Notes: generated from the sequence alone by a model not told the origin. 64,000 bases of DNA from Aliiruegeria lutimaris (GCF_900099935.1 NZ_FNEK01000006.1:1-64000); one strand, 5' to 3'; counted from the first letter of the stretch, positions 1 through 9,195 are shown. Numbers and translations: made by a program.

Positions 1-468
1 GAATTGAAAACCACGACCTCAGCCACACGCCACACCGCCTGTGGTTCAACCGGCATGCGCAATTCCAAATATCGGAGGGGCGAAGGTTGCTGAAATCAAC
101 GGGACACAACGCATATCGGCAAAAAGCCCGCACAAAACCCGATGAGTTTGCCAACACCAGCCCTACCAACCCAACCTGCCCAGTCAGATCCAGAGCAACC
201 GAACGGCTCAAATCCCCATAGACACAGCTGATCCGCAAAGACCAACCCCGCGATTTCCCGCTTGCGCGCTTCTCCGACGCCAGGCAACGCCCCGCTCTTA
301 CTCAAACGTACCGCGTGGCGTCCGAGAAACCTGCACCGAAGCAGACGTCTGCCGACGGCTAAGCTTATGTCAGGATAGGCGAAACCGTACTGAAATACTT
401 TCGCGCTGCACCGAAGGGAGGCTTCTTTTTCTGCTCTGCTGGGCGAGCACTTTCTCCAATTTTCTGGC
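1..468. other. No supported gene at left edge
   Basis: I find no recognisable protein, RNA or repeat here. A short minus-strand open frame (96-305) has low-complexity Gly/Ala/Trp content and no family resemblance. A plus-strand frame open from base 3 could be the tail of a gene cut by the window edge, but its translation matches nothing I know. The A/T-richer stretch at about 360-470 could hold the 3' untranslated region of the dehydrogenase gene, which ends at 469. Confidence 0.5.
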
Positions 469-1500
469 TCAGTTCGTATCCACCGGCTTCGACCGCATAC
501 GACCCGCGGTTTCCCGTTCGGCGCGCTTGCAACGCATGGGCGGCAGCCCCTTATCCATCAGCGCCATATCTTCCAGGACCATATCGCCCATCTTCTTGAA
601 GGCCACGTCCATCGCACCCGCGCGGTGCGCCGAGTGGATAAGACCGGGAAGCCTGCGGGCACGGTGGTCGGGCGGCAGCGGCTCCTCGGGCCAGACATCG
701 GACGCGGCAAGGATATGGCCCCGCTCCACCGCATCGAGCAGGGCGTCGAAATCGACCACATCCGCGCGGCTTAGCAGAATAAAAGCGGCGCCGGGACGCA
801 TCCCGGCGAATTCCTCTGCCCCGAGAAACCCGCGGTTTTCAGTTGTGACGGCGGCCATGACGAAGACGAAGTCGGAGTCCTTGAGCACCTCGTCAAGGCT
901 CGCTGGCGCAACTTGGTGGTCCTGAAGGATCGACGGCGGCAGCCAGGGGTCGTGTACCTTTACGTTGCAGCGAAAGCCGATCAGCAACCTGTTGAGCGTC
1001 CGCCCCAGATCTCCAAATCCGATTATGCCGACGTCGGCGCCGGTCAGCAGGCGTGCCGACAGGTTGCCGTCGCCCCCCCAGAGTTCGCGCCCGGCCTTAA
1101 AGTCGGCATCCGACGCGCTGATCTGCCGGGCGAGGTCGAGCGCGAAACCGAGGCCGATCTCGGCCACCGGCACGGCGAAGACGGCACCGGTGGTGACGAC
1201 GTGGATGCCACGGGCAAACACCTCGTCGTACGGCATGTTGTCCAGGAGGTTCGATTCGACGTTCAGCACCGCCCGAAGCGACGTCATTTTGGCGAGCGTC
1301 TCCGACGGGATCGGAGGCTGGCCAAGCACGTATCGCGCCCTTGCGAGAGTGGCATCGTCGAGCCCGGCGACGGCTTCGGCTTCGGTCTCGAACAGTTCGT
1401 ACCGGTCCCGCAAGACTGCCAGTTTGTCCGACGTGAAGATCAGATCGAGGCTGCGCGGCTCCGGGGCGCAGATCACGAACGGCTTGGGTGTTGCGGGCAT
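469..1500 (-). CDS. D-isomer-specific 2-hydroxyacid dehydrogenase
   Basis: NAD(P)-dependent oxidoreductase of the D-2-hydroxyacid dehydrogenase family (2-hydroxyacid to 2-oxoacid), expected in the cytoplasm. The 343-residue length is typical. The Rossmann loop GFGDLG is at residues 161-166, followed by the cofactor-selecting Asp184 (VHDP), which favours NAD. The catalytic triad can be placed as Arg245 (LLSRAD), Glu272/273 (DVWPEEP) and His292 (SAHRAG). GGAGG precedes the ATG on the minus strand. It is divergent from a LacI regulator with a 96-base gap holding two operator-like sites, so it probably belongs to the same sugar or sugar-acid regulon. Substrate is unknown; nothing in the sequence separates glycerate, phosphoglycerate or aldonate use. 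Confidence 0.9.
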   Translation of the reverse strand: MPATPKPFVICAPEPRSLDLIFTSDKLAVLRDRYELFETEAEAVAGLDDATLARARYVLGQPPIPSETLAKMTSLRAVLNVESNLLDNMPYDEVFARGIHVVTTGAVFAVPVAEIGLGFALDLARQISASDADFKAGRELWGGDGNLSARLLTGADVGIIGFGDLGRTLNRLLIGFRCNVKVHDPWLPPSILQDHQVAPASLDEVLKDSDFVFVMAAVTTENRGFLGAEEFAGMRPGAAFILLSRADVVDFDALLDAVERGHILAASDVWPEEPLPPDHRARRLPGLIHSAHRAGAMDVAFKKMGDMVLEDMALMDKGLPPMRCKRAERETAGRMRSKPVDTN

Positions 1501-1521
1501 TTTGGCTCCTCCAATCGAAAA

Positions 1522-1554
1522 TGAATCGATTTACTTGCATAATAAACCGATTTA
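1522..1554. promoter_or_regulatory. Two LacI-type operators in divergent promoter
   Basis: TGAATCGATTTA (1522-1533) and TAAACCGATTTA (1543-1554) are near-identical and each centred on CG, the usual centre of LacI-family operators. Their centres are 21 bases apart, two helical turns, so two dimers would sit on the same DNA face. They lie between the dehydrogenase and the lacI-type gene. Binding by the adjacent regulator is inferred. Confidence 0.6.
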
Positions 1555-1596
1555 TCGTCGGATTCGAGACCCGAAAACGGGACTCCGGGGAGGAAT

Positions 1597-2670
1597 ATGC
1601 AGCCGGACGACAAGCACAGACGCGCGACGATACACGACGTCGCCCGGGCCGCCGGAGTATCGGCGGCAACCGTGTCGAAGGTGCTGCGCGGCGTGAAGAC
1701 CGTTCGGGCGGAAAACGCCGAGCGGGTGCACAAGGCGGTGAGCGAGTTGGACTACCGGATGGACCCCGTCGCCTCGGGCCTGCGCGGCGAACAGCGGCGG
1801 ATCATCGGCGCAGTGGTCCCGGATCTGGAAAGCCCCTTCTTCGGCAAGCTCGTGACGGAGCTGGAAAGTCTCGCCGAGGCGGCGGGCTATCACATGATCG
1901 TCGCCTCGTCGCGCGAGAACGAGGCGCGCGAGGCCGACCTTGCCGCACGGATGAACGATTGGCGCGTCGCCGGCTGCATACTGGTGCCGGTCCGGTCCGA
2001 ACGCGGGCCCGGGGCAGAGAAACTGCTAGACTTCGGCATGACGGCGGTACTCGTCGACCGGGTCTCGGCCGACGAGCGCTTCGACACGGTCTCCGCCGAC
2101 AATCATGAAGCGTCGGCGTCCGTGGCGGATCTGTTGATCGGCCAGCAGGGCCACAAACACATCCTGCTGCACGGCGCGACGCGAATCTCCAAAGCCATCC
2201 GAAACCGGCTCGCCGGGTTCGGGGAGAGGGCCCGGACACTCGATCCGGGCGTCGTGATCGACGAGCTTCTGTCCGACGAGCAGCTGGAGACCCAGCGTGC
2301 CGCGATCCGGTCCTATTTCGATGGCCAAGTGGACGGCCATCGGCCGACGGCCATCTTTTCCCTGTCGCAGCATTCGACCCTGCTTGTTCTCTCCGAGATC
2401 CGTAGGATGGGCCTGAAGATTCCCGAGGATGTGGCACTCGTCGGCTTCGACGATGCAGATTGGATGCAGACCACCTGGCCCTCGATTACCGCCGTCGCGC
2501 AGCCCGTATCGGCCATTGCCGAGCGCGCATTGGCGGCGTTGCTTGCACGCGTCGAGGGAGAGCACACCGGGTTCCCCGTTCAGTACCTGGAACCCTGCAC
2601 ATTGCTCGTCCGCCAATCGGCCGGACAGACGGAGACTGAACGACCGCGTCGGTCAGGCCGGAGCGGATAA
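1597..2670 (+). CDS. LacI-family transcriptional regulator
   Basis: DNA-binding repressor or activator with a periplasmic-binding-protein-like sugar domain. The N-terminal helix-turn-helix reads TIHDVARAAGVSAATVSKV (residues 9-27), continuing into a hinge helix with Arg/Pro/Val typical of the family. The C-terminal effector domain includes VALVGFDDADW, the conserved GFDD segment close to the C-terminus. Length (357 residues) is about normal, with a short basic tail. GGGGAGGA sits just before the ATG. It is followed after 33 bases by an ABC substrate-binding gene and is divergent from a dehydrogenase, so it probably controls both sides in response to the imported ligand. Confidence 0.93.
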   Translation: MQPDDKHRRATIHDVARAAGVSAATVSKVLRGVKTVRAENAERVHKAVSELDYRMDPVASGLRGEQRRIIGAVVPDLESPFFGKLVTELESLAEAAGYHMIVASSRENEAREADLAARMNDWRVAGCILVPVRSERGPGAEKLLDFGMTAVLVDRVSADERFDTVSADNHEASASVADLLIGQQGHKHILLHGATRISKAIRNRLAGFGERARTLDPGVVIDELLSDEQLETQRAAIRSYFDGQVDGHRPTAIFSLSQHSTLLVLSEIRRMGLKIPEDVALVGFDDADWMQTTWPSITAVAQPVSAIAERALAALLARVEGEHTGFPVQYLEPCTLLVRQSAGQTETERPRRSGRSG

Positions 2671-2703
2671 CCCAACGAAATGGTCCAAGAGGAGGAGGAA
2701 ACC

Positions 2704-3678
2704 ATGTCGAAACTGAAAACCACCCTGAAACTCGGCGCCACGCTCACGGCATTGCTCGCCGTCACGCCGGCAATGGCTGAGGGGGAATACGGCGTCTTGA
2801 TGAAAACCCTCGCCAACCCATTCTGGGGCGCGATGGGCCAAGGGGTCGAGGACGGCGCCACGGAGGCGGGCGTCGAATATTACATGCAGGCGGTCGAGAG
2901 CGACCAGGCGGCCGAAAGCCAGCTCAACGTCTGCAATACCATGTTGGAACGCCAGCCGGTGGCGATGATCACCGCCGCGATCAACTCGACCAACCTGCTG
3001 CCCTGCCTGAAGGCCGCGCAGGAATCGGGCATCAAGGTCGTCGACCTGGACGGCAACCTCGATCAGGCGATCCTGGATTCGGAAGGAATCGAGATCACGT
3101 TCCGGATCGGCTCCGACAATGTGCTGGCCGGGGCTCAGGGCGCTGAATACGTGGTCGGCCAGCTTGGCGCCGATGCCACTGGCCCGGTGCTGGTGATCGA
3201 GGGACTCTCGGGGAACATCACGGGCCAGAAACGCGCCCAGGGCTTTGCCGACAAACTCGCGGAGCTCGCGCCGGGCCTCGAGATCGTCGCCTCGCTGCCG
3301 GGAGACTGGGACCGCGGCAAGGCCGCCAACATCACCAACGATATCCTGACCCGCAACCCGGACCTCGTCGCGATCTTCGCCGCGAACGACGGCATGGCCC
3401 TGGGCGCGGTCGAGAGCGTCTTTGCCGCCGGAAAAGGCGGTGACGTAGTCATCGTCGGTGTCGACGGCAACTCGGACGCCGTGAAGTCGATCAACGAGGG
3501 CCGGCTTACGGCATCTGTGGCGCAGCTGCCCTACCTCGTCGGCAAGCAAGCGGTCGAGAACGTGAAGGTGGCCGTCGAGGGCGGCTCTGTCGAGAGCGAG
3601 ATCATCGTGCCCACACTCGTGCTCACCAAGGAGGTGATGGACGCCGGTACCGAGCCGCTGCTCGAATACGTCAAGTGA
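2704..3678 (+). CDS. Sugar ABC transporter substrate-binding protein
   Basis: Periplasmic binding protein of the ribose/fructose (RbsB/FrcB-like) type feeding the permease and ATPase that follow. The first 22-23 residues form a Sec signal peptide (MSKLK, hydrophobic run, PAMAEG cleavage region). The mature part opens with YGVLMKTLANPFWGAMGQG, the usual first beta strand and ligand loop, and ends with a second-lobe VGVDGNSDAVKSI segment. I chose the ATG at 2704, preceded by AGAGGAGGAGG, over an upstream in-frame start that would bury the signal sequence. First structural gene after lacI; the ligand is not deducible, though binding proteins of this subfamily often take sugars, polyols or tetrose/pentose acids. 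Confidence 0.9.
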   Translation: MSKLKTTLKLGATLTALLAVTPAMAEGEYGVLMKTLANPFWGAMGQGVEDGATEAGVEYYMQAVESDQAAESQLNVCNTMLERQPVAMITAAINSTNLLPCLKAAQESGIKVVDLDGNLDQAILDSEGIEITFRIGSDNVLAGAQGAEYVVGQLGADATGPVLVIEGLSGNITGQKRAQGFADKLAELAPGLEIVASLPGDWDRGKAANITNDILTRNPDLVAIFAANDGMALGAVESVFAAGKGGDVVIVGVDGNSDAVKSINEGRLTASVAQLPYLVGKQAVENVKVAVEGGSVESEIIVPTLVLTKEVMDAGTEPLLEYVK

Positions 3679-3685
3679 TCCTCCC

Positions 3686-3713
3686 GCCGGTTGGGCCTTA
3701 GGGCCCTGCCGGC
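3686..3713 (+). other. Stem-loop between binding-protein and permease genes
   Basis: GCCGG (3686-3690) pairs with CCGGC (3709-3713) and GGGCC (3693-3697) with GGCCC (3702-3706), around a TTAG loop and a small internal bulge. No T-run follows, so it is not a good intrinsic terminator. Such hairpins commonly protect the 3' end of the binding-protein message so that more of it is made than of the membrane genes. Confidence 0.5.
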
Positions 3714-3773
3714 ACTTCAGACGGCCTGACGCGCGCCGCGGCCCCTGCCAGCAATGCCGGAGACGACCTCCCA

Positions 3774-4781
3774 ATGACGCAATCCAATTCCGGACCCGCC
3801 AAACCCGGCCCGAGCCTCTGGGCAAGGGCACAGTCGAGCGCCATCGAGCAGCTTCACATCCGCCTTGAAAGCCTGATCGTGCTGCTCGTGCTCGGCGCCA
3901 TCATGTCGGTGCTGAGTCCCTATTTCCTGTCGGTCAGCAATTTTATGAACATCTTTCTGGCGACCGCCACGATCGGGGTGCTTGCCATCGCCGCGACCTT
4001 CATTCTGGGCTCGGGCGGGCTCGACCTGTCGCTGGGATCGGTCATGGGCTTCGCCGGTGTCGTCGGCGCCTGGGTGGCCGTGACCGCGGGCCTTCCGACA
4101 GGGATCGCGGTCATCGCGACCATCGGGGCCGGCGCCCTCGCCGGTTTCGTCAACGGCATAATCATCACCCGCGCCTTCGTGCCTGCGTTCATCGTCACGC
4201 TGGGGATGCTTGGCATCGCCCGCGGTCTGGCGCTGGTGATCAACAACGGCGCGGCGATCTACGGCCTGCCGCCTGCGATGGTCTATCTCGGCCAGGGCCG
4301 CCCCATGGGCATCCCGATGCCGGTGATCATATTCATCGGCACCGCCATCGTGATGCACATCCTTCTCGCCTACACCCGCTACGGCCGCCACACGCTCGCA
4401 ATCGGCGACAGCGAGAACGCGGCGCGCACGGCGGGCATCAACGTCTCGCGCCTGCGGCTGTCGCTCTATACGCTCTCGGGCGCGCTCGCCGGCCTCGCCG
4501 GGCTTATTTTTGCGACGCGCGTGAATGCGGGCGACCCGACCGCCGGGCTGACCTACGAACTCACCGCCATCACGGCGGCCATCATCGGCGGCACCAATCT
4601 CTTCGGCGGGCGCGCCTCGATCCTCGGCACGATGATCGGCGCGCTGATCATGGGCGTGCTGCAAAACGGCCTCAACCTGCTCGCAGTGCAGAGCTACTAC
4701 CAGCAGATGGCCATCGGCGCGGTGCTAATCCTCGCGGTCTTCATTGACCAGTGGCAGGTCCGGAAGGAGAGCCGGGTATGA
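3774..4781 (+). CDS. Sugar ABC transporter permease (RbsC/FrcC-like)
   Basis: Inner-membrane channel subunit of the importer. The 335-residue protein has about eight to ten hydrophobic segments and the family signature region SGGLDLSLGSVMGFAG (about residues 80-95), in which GLDLS is strongly conserved. A second conserved stretch, TRYGRHTLAIGDSENAART, is the cytoplasmic coupling loop contacting the ATPase. Its stop overlaps the next start as ATGA at 4778-4781, indicating translational coupling. Separated from the binding-protein gene by 95 bases containing a stem-loop. Confidence 0.93.
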   Translation: MTQSNSGPAKPGPSLWARAQSSAIEQLHIRLESLIVLLVLGAIMSVLSPYFLSVSNFMNIFLATATIGVLAIAATFILGSGGLDLSLGSVMGFAGVVGAWVAVTAGLPTGIAVIATIGAGALAGFVNGIIITRAFVPAFIVTLGMLGIARGLALVINNGAAIYGLPPAMVYLGQGRPMGIPMPVIIFIGTAIVMHILLAYTRYGRHTLAIGDSENAARTAGINVSRLRLSLYTLSGALAGLAGLIFATRVNAGDPTAGLTYELTAITAAIIGGTNLFGGRASILGTMIGALIMGVLQNGLNLLAVQSYYQQMAIGAVLILAVFIDQWQVRKESRV

Positions 4782-5548
4782 CCCTTCTCAACATCACCAA
4801 AGTCTCCAAGGCCTTCGGTCCGGTCAGCGTGCTGCATGGCGTCGACATGAGCGTCGACCGCGGCGAAGTGGTCGGCCTCGTGGGCGACAACGGAGCCGGC
4901 AAATCGACTCTGATGAAGATCGTCACTGGCATGTACACGGCCGACGCGGGCGAGATCACGCTCGACGGCCAGGACATTCTCGGCAACACCCCCGGCGAAC
5001 GACGTCGGATGGGGATCGAGATGATCTACCAGGATCTCGCCCTCGCCCGGCAGCAGGATGTCTCCGCCAACATCTTCCTTGGCCGCGAGCCGGAAAAGAA
5101 GGTGCTCGGGATGAATTTCGTGGACAAGGCCACCATGCGGCGAGAGGCCCAGGCGATGATCGACCGGCTGGGCGCGCGGCTCCCCGCGATCAACCGGCCA
5201 GTGGGCTCGTTTTCCGGCGGCCAGCAGCAATCCGTCGCCATCGCTCGGGCGCTCACCTTCGATCCGAAGCTCGTCATCATGGACGAACCAACGGCGGCCC
5301 TCGCCGTTCGGGAGGTGCAGGGCGTGCTGGACCTGATCCGCCAGCTCAAGTCGGAAGGGATCGGCGTGATCCTGATCTCGCACCGGCTGAACGACGTGCT
5401 TTCGGTCACGGACCGGATCGTGGTGCTGAACCACGGCCGTGCCGCCGCCAATCTCACCACCGCAGAGACCAACATGACCGAGGTCGTTTCCGCCATCGTC
5501 GGCAGCGCCGAGATGGACCACGCGGCCGCGCATGAAGCAAGAGGATAG
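4778..5548 (+). CDS. Sugar ABC transporter ATP-binding protein (single-domain)
   Basis: Nucleotide-binding subunit of the importer; 256 residues, so a one-domain FrcA-type ATPase rather than the duplicated RbsA type found in the second importer of this window. Walker A is GDNGAGKST (residues 36-44), the signature is SGGQQQSVAIARAL, and Walker B is LVIMDEPTAAL, followed by the switch histidine in ISHRLND. The chosen ATG overlaps the permease stop (ATGA); an upstream GTG at 4751 would overlap 31 bases and is less likely. The isomerase gene begins two bases after its stop. Confidence 0.92.
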   Translation: MTLLNITKVSKAFGPVSVLHGVDMSVDRGEVVGLVGDNGAGKSTLMKIVTGMYTADAGEITLDGQDILGNTPGERRRMGIEMIYQDLALARQQDVSANIFLGREPEKKVLGMNFVDKATMRREAQAMIDRLGARLPAINRPVGSFSGGQQQSVAIARALTFDPKLVIMDEPTAALAVREVQGVLDLIRQLKSEGIGVILISHRLNDVLSVTDRIVVLNHGRAAANLTTAETNMTEVVSAIVGSAEMDHAAAHEARG

Positions 5549-5550
5549 AC

Positions 5551-6405
5551 ATGGCTCAGCTTGGCCTTCACACGTTCGCCGCCGCACCCAGATGGGACCA
5601 GGCAGAAATGCGCGCACTTCTGGACAAGTTCCAACAGCACAAGATCCGCGTGCTCGAGATTCCGCTGCTCAACCCGGCCGAAATCGACGTGGCCGAGACC
5701 CGCGCTTTTTGCGAAGAAACCGGCATCGCGCCGGTGTGCTCCCTGGGTCTGCCGCCGGAAATCGACGTGATCGCGGATCCGGACTCTGGCCTCGCCTTCC
5801 TCGAACCGGCATTCCAGGTGGCAAGCGGCGTCGGTGCCTTCGCGCTCGCCGGCGTCACCTACGGCACAATCGGCAAGATCTCCGGCGCGCCCCGCTCCAC
5901 CGAGGAATTCGACGGCACCGCGCGTTTCATCGAACTCGCGGCGAGAGCGGCGAGGTCGCATGGGCTGAAGCTCGGGCTGGAGCCGTGCAACCGCTACGAG
6001 ACCCATATCATGAACACCGGTGCCGATGGCCGCGCTTTCTGCGAAGCGGTGGGGGCCGACAATGTTTTCATCCACATCGACACCTACCACATGAACATAG
6101 AGGAGGTGTCCTATGCCCAGGGCTTCCGCGATTGCGGCCCGTTCCTCGGCTACGTTCATCTGTCGGAGAGCAACCGTGGCGCGCCGGGAGCCGGGACAAT
6201 CGACTGGGAGCAGGTATATGGGGCTCTTGTCGAGGTCGGTTTCGACGGCATCACTACGCTGGAGAGCATGAATTACGTTCATCCCGCAATCGCCTCCGCT
6301 CTGGCGATCTGGCACCCAGTGGCCGCGAACCCGGACGACGTGGTCGACGTCGGCCTGCCTTTCCTACACGAGGTAGCGGCGGCGTCCGGCTTTCTCTACA
6401 CCTGA
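5551..6405 (+). CDS. Sugar phosphate isomerase/epimerase (ketose 3-epimerase-like)
   Basis: TIM-barrel enzyme of the xylose-isomerase-like superfamily, closest in motif layout to D-tagatose/D-psicose 3-epimerases. The four metal ligands expected for that family are visible in order: Glu in LEPCNRYETH, Asp in IHIDTYHMN, His in VHLSESNRG and Glu in TTLESMN. The protein is 284 residues, normal for the family. It starts two bases after the ATPase stop, so it is the last gene of the lacI-linked operon and probably acts on the imported ketose or tetrulose. The exact substrate cannot be read from the sequence. Confidence 0.85.
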   Translation: MAQLGLHTFAAAPRWDQAEMRALLDKFQQHKIRVLEIPLLNPAEIDVAETRAFCEETGIAPVCSLGLPPEIDVIADPDSGLAFLEPAFQVASGVGAFALAGVTYGTIGKISGAPRSTEEFDGTARFIELAARAARSHGLKLGLEPCNRYETHIMNTGADGRAFCEAVGADNVFIHIDTYHMNIEEVSYAQGFRDCGPFLGYVHLSESNRGAPGAGTIDWEQVYGALVEVGFDGITTLESMNYVHPAIASALAIWHPVAANPDDVVDVGLPFLHEVAAASGFLYT

Positions 6406-7093
6406 CCGGGATTGAGAAGTAAGCGTGCCGCTGTCAATTGGGCAGCAACTCATTCTTCGGCCCACATGCTGCGCTCTTACGGTGAAGGACGGGGTCGGCA
6501 ATGTTGATCGTGAGATACCCTGTGATGAAGCCAACGTGATCAAGCAAATTATCCTGACCAGACGATCAGATTTGAGTTCTAATTCGTAGAGTACAGCCGG
6601 CGTGGTTCGAGTAGCGGACTTTGGTGTTTCATGCAGCGAAGGTCGGTAAACCGCCCTTCTTGACGAATGCTGCAGCCGGCATGGACGGCAGCTTTGGATG
6701 CGAGGCGGTCATCCGAACCTGTCTCTGAGATGACCGTAAGACCGTCCGGGAGGCCTACCATTGAGACTGAGAAGATCTGAAAACGAAAGGCATTTGATGA
6801 ACAGGATTGCGTCGCTCGCGTCTGGGCAAAACCAATTGAACCAGAATTTGACCTGGTGACCCACTCTCTATCGCAGATAGTACTGGGCTTGAGCTGTGCG
6901 TGTCAGCGACCTACCCAAACACGGACGAATTATACCGCGGGTCGGTATCGCGATCTGCCGACCCCAAAGGCTCGCCATTTTCCCGATACCCAACGTAGCA
7001 AAAGGGGCGGCCACACTGACATAATTGCGATGAGTCGGAGGCCGGGCACGGTCTTTACGTTCGGTCTCGGAAAGTCGCGATATCGTGCGATCC
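6406..7093. other. Gene-free accessory stretch, possible decayed DNA
   Basis: About 690 bases with lower GC than the flanks and no open frame that resembles a known protein. Short frames on both strands (for example 6579-6761 minus and 6856-7155 plus) have no recognisable motif. It separates the sugar operon from the mobile-element debris that begins at 7094 and is probably the edge of an inserted segment. I see no tRNA or clear direct repeat that would mark an attachment site. Confidence 0.45.
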
Positions 7094-7657
7094 TCAACGA
7101 CACGCGTTCTTACCCCAGTTTTTTGATTGCCGCCTGTGGACTCGCCTCACGATGACATCTAACCGTGAGACCGCTCGCGCAACCTTGGTCCGCAGGATCT
7201 TGAGATCCAGATCGAGATTCCGGGCCTTGGCTTTCCGCTTCAGGGCGGAGATCATGCCCGATCTCTCAGCTTCATCAGACTTTGCGATCTCGACGCAGGC
7301 CGGGTCCACTTCGTCCATGGACATGGGAGCGACGCGCTTCTGCACCTGCTTCTTGATATCGAGCGTCGTCCAACCGGGGCCGAGGAGCGGCTTCAGTCTT
7401 GCGATCTCGTCGGGCCACGCGTCGGGATCCATTATTGCAATGCGGGAGAACTCTTTGTCTCGGGCTGCAATGTCCAGCGCCTGCGTTCGAAATCGTCGCT
7501 GGAGATCCTTCTCCAGCTTCGCTACGGTCAAACCTTTGGGCTCGCCCAACTCAACAATTAGGTCTCCCAAGAGTGTTGCCCGTTCCGCCTCGGTGCCGAG
7601 TTCAGCGGCCTGATCCAGCACCTCGCCGACTCGTCTGTTCTGTTGCTCACTCAGCAT
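7094..7657 (-). CDS. Hypothetical protein linked to primase-polymerase
   Basis: 187 residues, strongly charged and largely helical by composition, with no motif I recognise. Its ATG (7655-7657) shares one base with the stop of the upstream primase-polymerase gene (TGATG), so the pair is translationally coupled and probably came from the same plasmid, phage or integrative element. The C-terminus is basic (RRVHRRQSKNWGK), compatible with nucleic-acid binding, but this is only composition. No function is proposed. Confidence 0.55.
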   Translation of the reverse strand: MLSEQQNRRVGEVLDQAAELGTEAERATLLGDLIVELGEPKGLTVAKLEKDLQRRFRTQALDIAARDKEFSRIAIMDPDAWPDEIARLKPLLGPGWTTLDIKKQVQKRVAPMSMDEVDPACVEIAKSDEAERSGMISALKRKAKARNLDLDLKILRTKVARAVSRLDVIVRRVHRRQSKNWGKNACR

Positions 7658-8580
7658 CAGGTCTTTCCCCCGATGGTGGCAAAGAACTCTGCTTCATCCT
7701 CTTCGGACGTGGCCGGCTGAACCAACGCCGGAGCTATGTAGTCTTTTTCCAGTGACCGGATCGCGGCGGCGGCGCATCTGCACGCAGCACGTGGCTGCGA
7801 AACGGAAGGGCTGTTGGCGGCCTGTCCATGCTGGAACTTCTTAACGAGCAGAAAGACGATCTCGTCGAACGTGAAACCGGCCCGGGCAAGCATGTGAGCC
7901 GTCGAGAAATCCATGGCGGAGCGACTTCGTGCCTGCTCCTTGAGGCCGCCAGTCATTCCCTCCCAGCGACCGGCGATCCTCGCACCGACGAGGATCTTGA
8001 CTTCGAGCCGACCCATCACATCGGCTTTTTGCTCTGTCGTCAGTTGGGTGTACTCAGGCAGGTCGAGGCGTCCGACACCAGAGCCACCGGAGTACCCGCG
8101 AATGATCTCCTTGCAGGCGCTGTCGGTCAACATGGCTAGGGGCTTGGGCCGTACCACACGGTAGCCCTCGCCGAAGGCGATCCAGCCGCCAGCGCCGCGA
8201 CCGTCGAGGCCAACCACGATCCCGGCACGGCTAGGCAGGTCACTGAACTTCGCGGGAGTGCGATAGATGGCGTGCAAACCTCCCGAGACGGTCCTGTGCA
8301 CGCGTGTATCTCCGGTCAGCCCGTGCTTCTTCAGCCATTGTTCGGGAGCCGATCCGGGCTTGTAGATATCGAGATCGAGGGCATAGAGCCCGTGGCCCAT
8401 CAGGATTCCGACGCCGTTGCAACGTCCCTCCCAATCGTGAGCGTCGATGTCGAGACTGGCGTCAAGGTGCCCGTGTTGGGTCAGCGGAGTCTTTTGCCAC
8501 TTCTCACCAATCTTCTGGACCCTTACCGGGAAGACGGGAATGCCCATGGTGATGAACTGGCGGGCATCATCCCCAGACAT
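7657..8580 (-). CDS. Bifunctional DNA primase/polymerase domain protein, 5'-truncated
   Basis: Prim-pol (AEP-type) replication protein of mobile elements. It shows the family sequence from its first strand (MGIPVFPV), through a conserved Lys/Pro segment (KTPLTQHG), the acidic catalytic motif ALDLDIYKPG and the VSGGLHAIYRTP strand corresponding to the GGxH motif. A C-terminal helical region follows. The first ATG is at 8580, immediately beside the left edge of an IS3 transposase fragment (8583), and no ribosome binding site precedes it, so the native start and promoter seem to have been replaced. Probably a non-expressed remnant, together with the coupled 187-residue gene downstream. Confidence 0.75.
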   Translation of the reverse strand: MSGDDARQFITMGIPVFPVRVQKIGEKWQKTPLTQHGHLDASLDIDAHDWEGRCNGVGILMGHGLYALDLDIYKPGSAPEQWLKKHGLTGDTRVHRTVSGGLHAIYRTPAKFSDLPSRAGIVVGLDGRGAGGWIAFGEGYRVVRPKPLAMLTDSACKEIIRGYSGGSGVGRLDLPEYTQLTTEQKADVMGRLEVKILVGARIAGRWEGMTGGLKEQARSRSAMDFSTAHMLARAGFTFDEIVFLLVKKFQHGQAANSPSVSQPRAACRCAAAAIRSLEKDYIAPALVQPATSEEDEAEFFATIGGKT

Positions 8581-8582
8581 AG

Positions 8583-8840
8583 GGCAAGATCGAGCGCTGG
8601 CACCAGACCATGAAGAACCGTGTTCTGCTGGAGAACTACTACCTGCCAGGTGACCTCGAACGGCAGATCGAAGCCTTCGTCGAGCACTACAGCAACCACC
8701 GCTACCACGAGAGCTTGGGCAACCTGACACCCGCTGACGTCTACCACGGTCGGGGCGCTCAGATCCTGTCAATGAGAGAGGAGATCAAGAAACAGACAAT
8801 CCGGAAACGCCGCTTGCAGCAGGACAGCGCTGCCGCGTAA
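8583..8840 (+). pseudogene. IS3-family transposase, C-terminal fragment
   Basis: An 85-codon fragment starting GKIERWHQTMKNRV, the segment carrying the catalytic Glu of the DDE triad, and continuing with HYSNHRYHESLGN and TPADVYHGRG, typical of the end of an IS3 OrfB integrase core. Both catalytic Asp residues and the N-terminal half are missing. It runs to a natural stop. It abuts the truncated primase-polymerase gene on the opposite strand, so this insertion or a later deletion probably broke that gene. Confidence 0.85.
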
Positions 8841-8940
8841 CCTCAAACAGAAAGCGAACCGGAACTCACGTTACGAAATCGCCTCGCGATCTCCGAAAAA
8901 CTCTGACGACGGACAGATCCTACTGTCGCTTCTGGTCGGG

Positions 8941-9195
8941 ATGTTTCCTCTGGGTTTTGCCGGTTCGCTCATCGGCTTTTCGGGGGGTCTCGCGGACGGC
9001 ATCTCGGTTGCCGCCATGCTGTCGGCGGTAGCAGACCTCGTAAGCCTTGGCGCAGCTATTGCGACGGTTCTGGTTTTCCGATCCCTCGTCAAGGCGACCT
9101 ACCGGAAGGCGCGAGATCCCGGCAACGTGACGCCGCTGTCTCCGCGGTCGTCCTCGAAGCGCCCCGCATACGGGAACGTCCGGAAGGCGGCCTGA
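8941..9195 (+). CDS. Small hypothetical membrane protein or remnant
   Basis: 84 residues with two hydrophobic stretches (FPLGFAGSLIGFSGG and AAMLSAVADLVSLGAAIATV) and a basic tail. The same frame is open upstream to at least 8821, so it may be the end of a longer decayed gene rather than an independent one. No Shine-Dalgarno is evident. It sits between two transposase fragments. I do not recognise the family, and it could be non-coding. Confidence 0.25.
   Translation: MFPLGFAGSLIGFSGGLADGISVAAMLSAVADLVSLGAAIATVLVFRSLVKATYRKARDPGNVTPLSPRSSSKRPAYGNVRKAA

Noticed and set aside
1-300. Possible short gene at the left edge (96-305, minus)
   Set aside because: 69 residues of Gly/Ala/Phe/Cys-rich sequence, no ribosome site and no motif.
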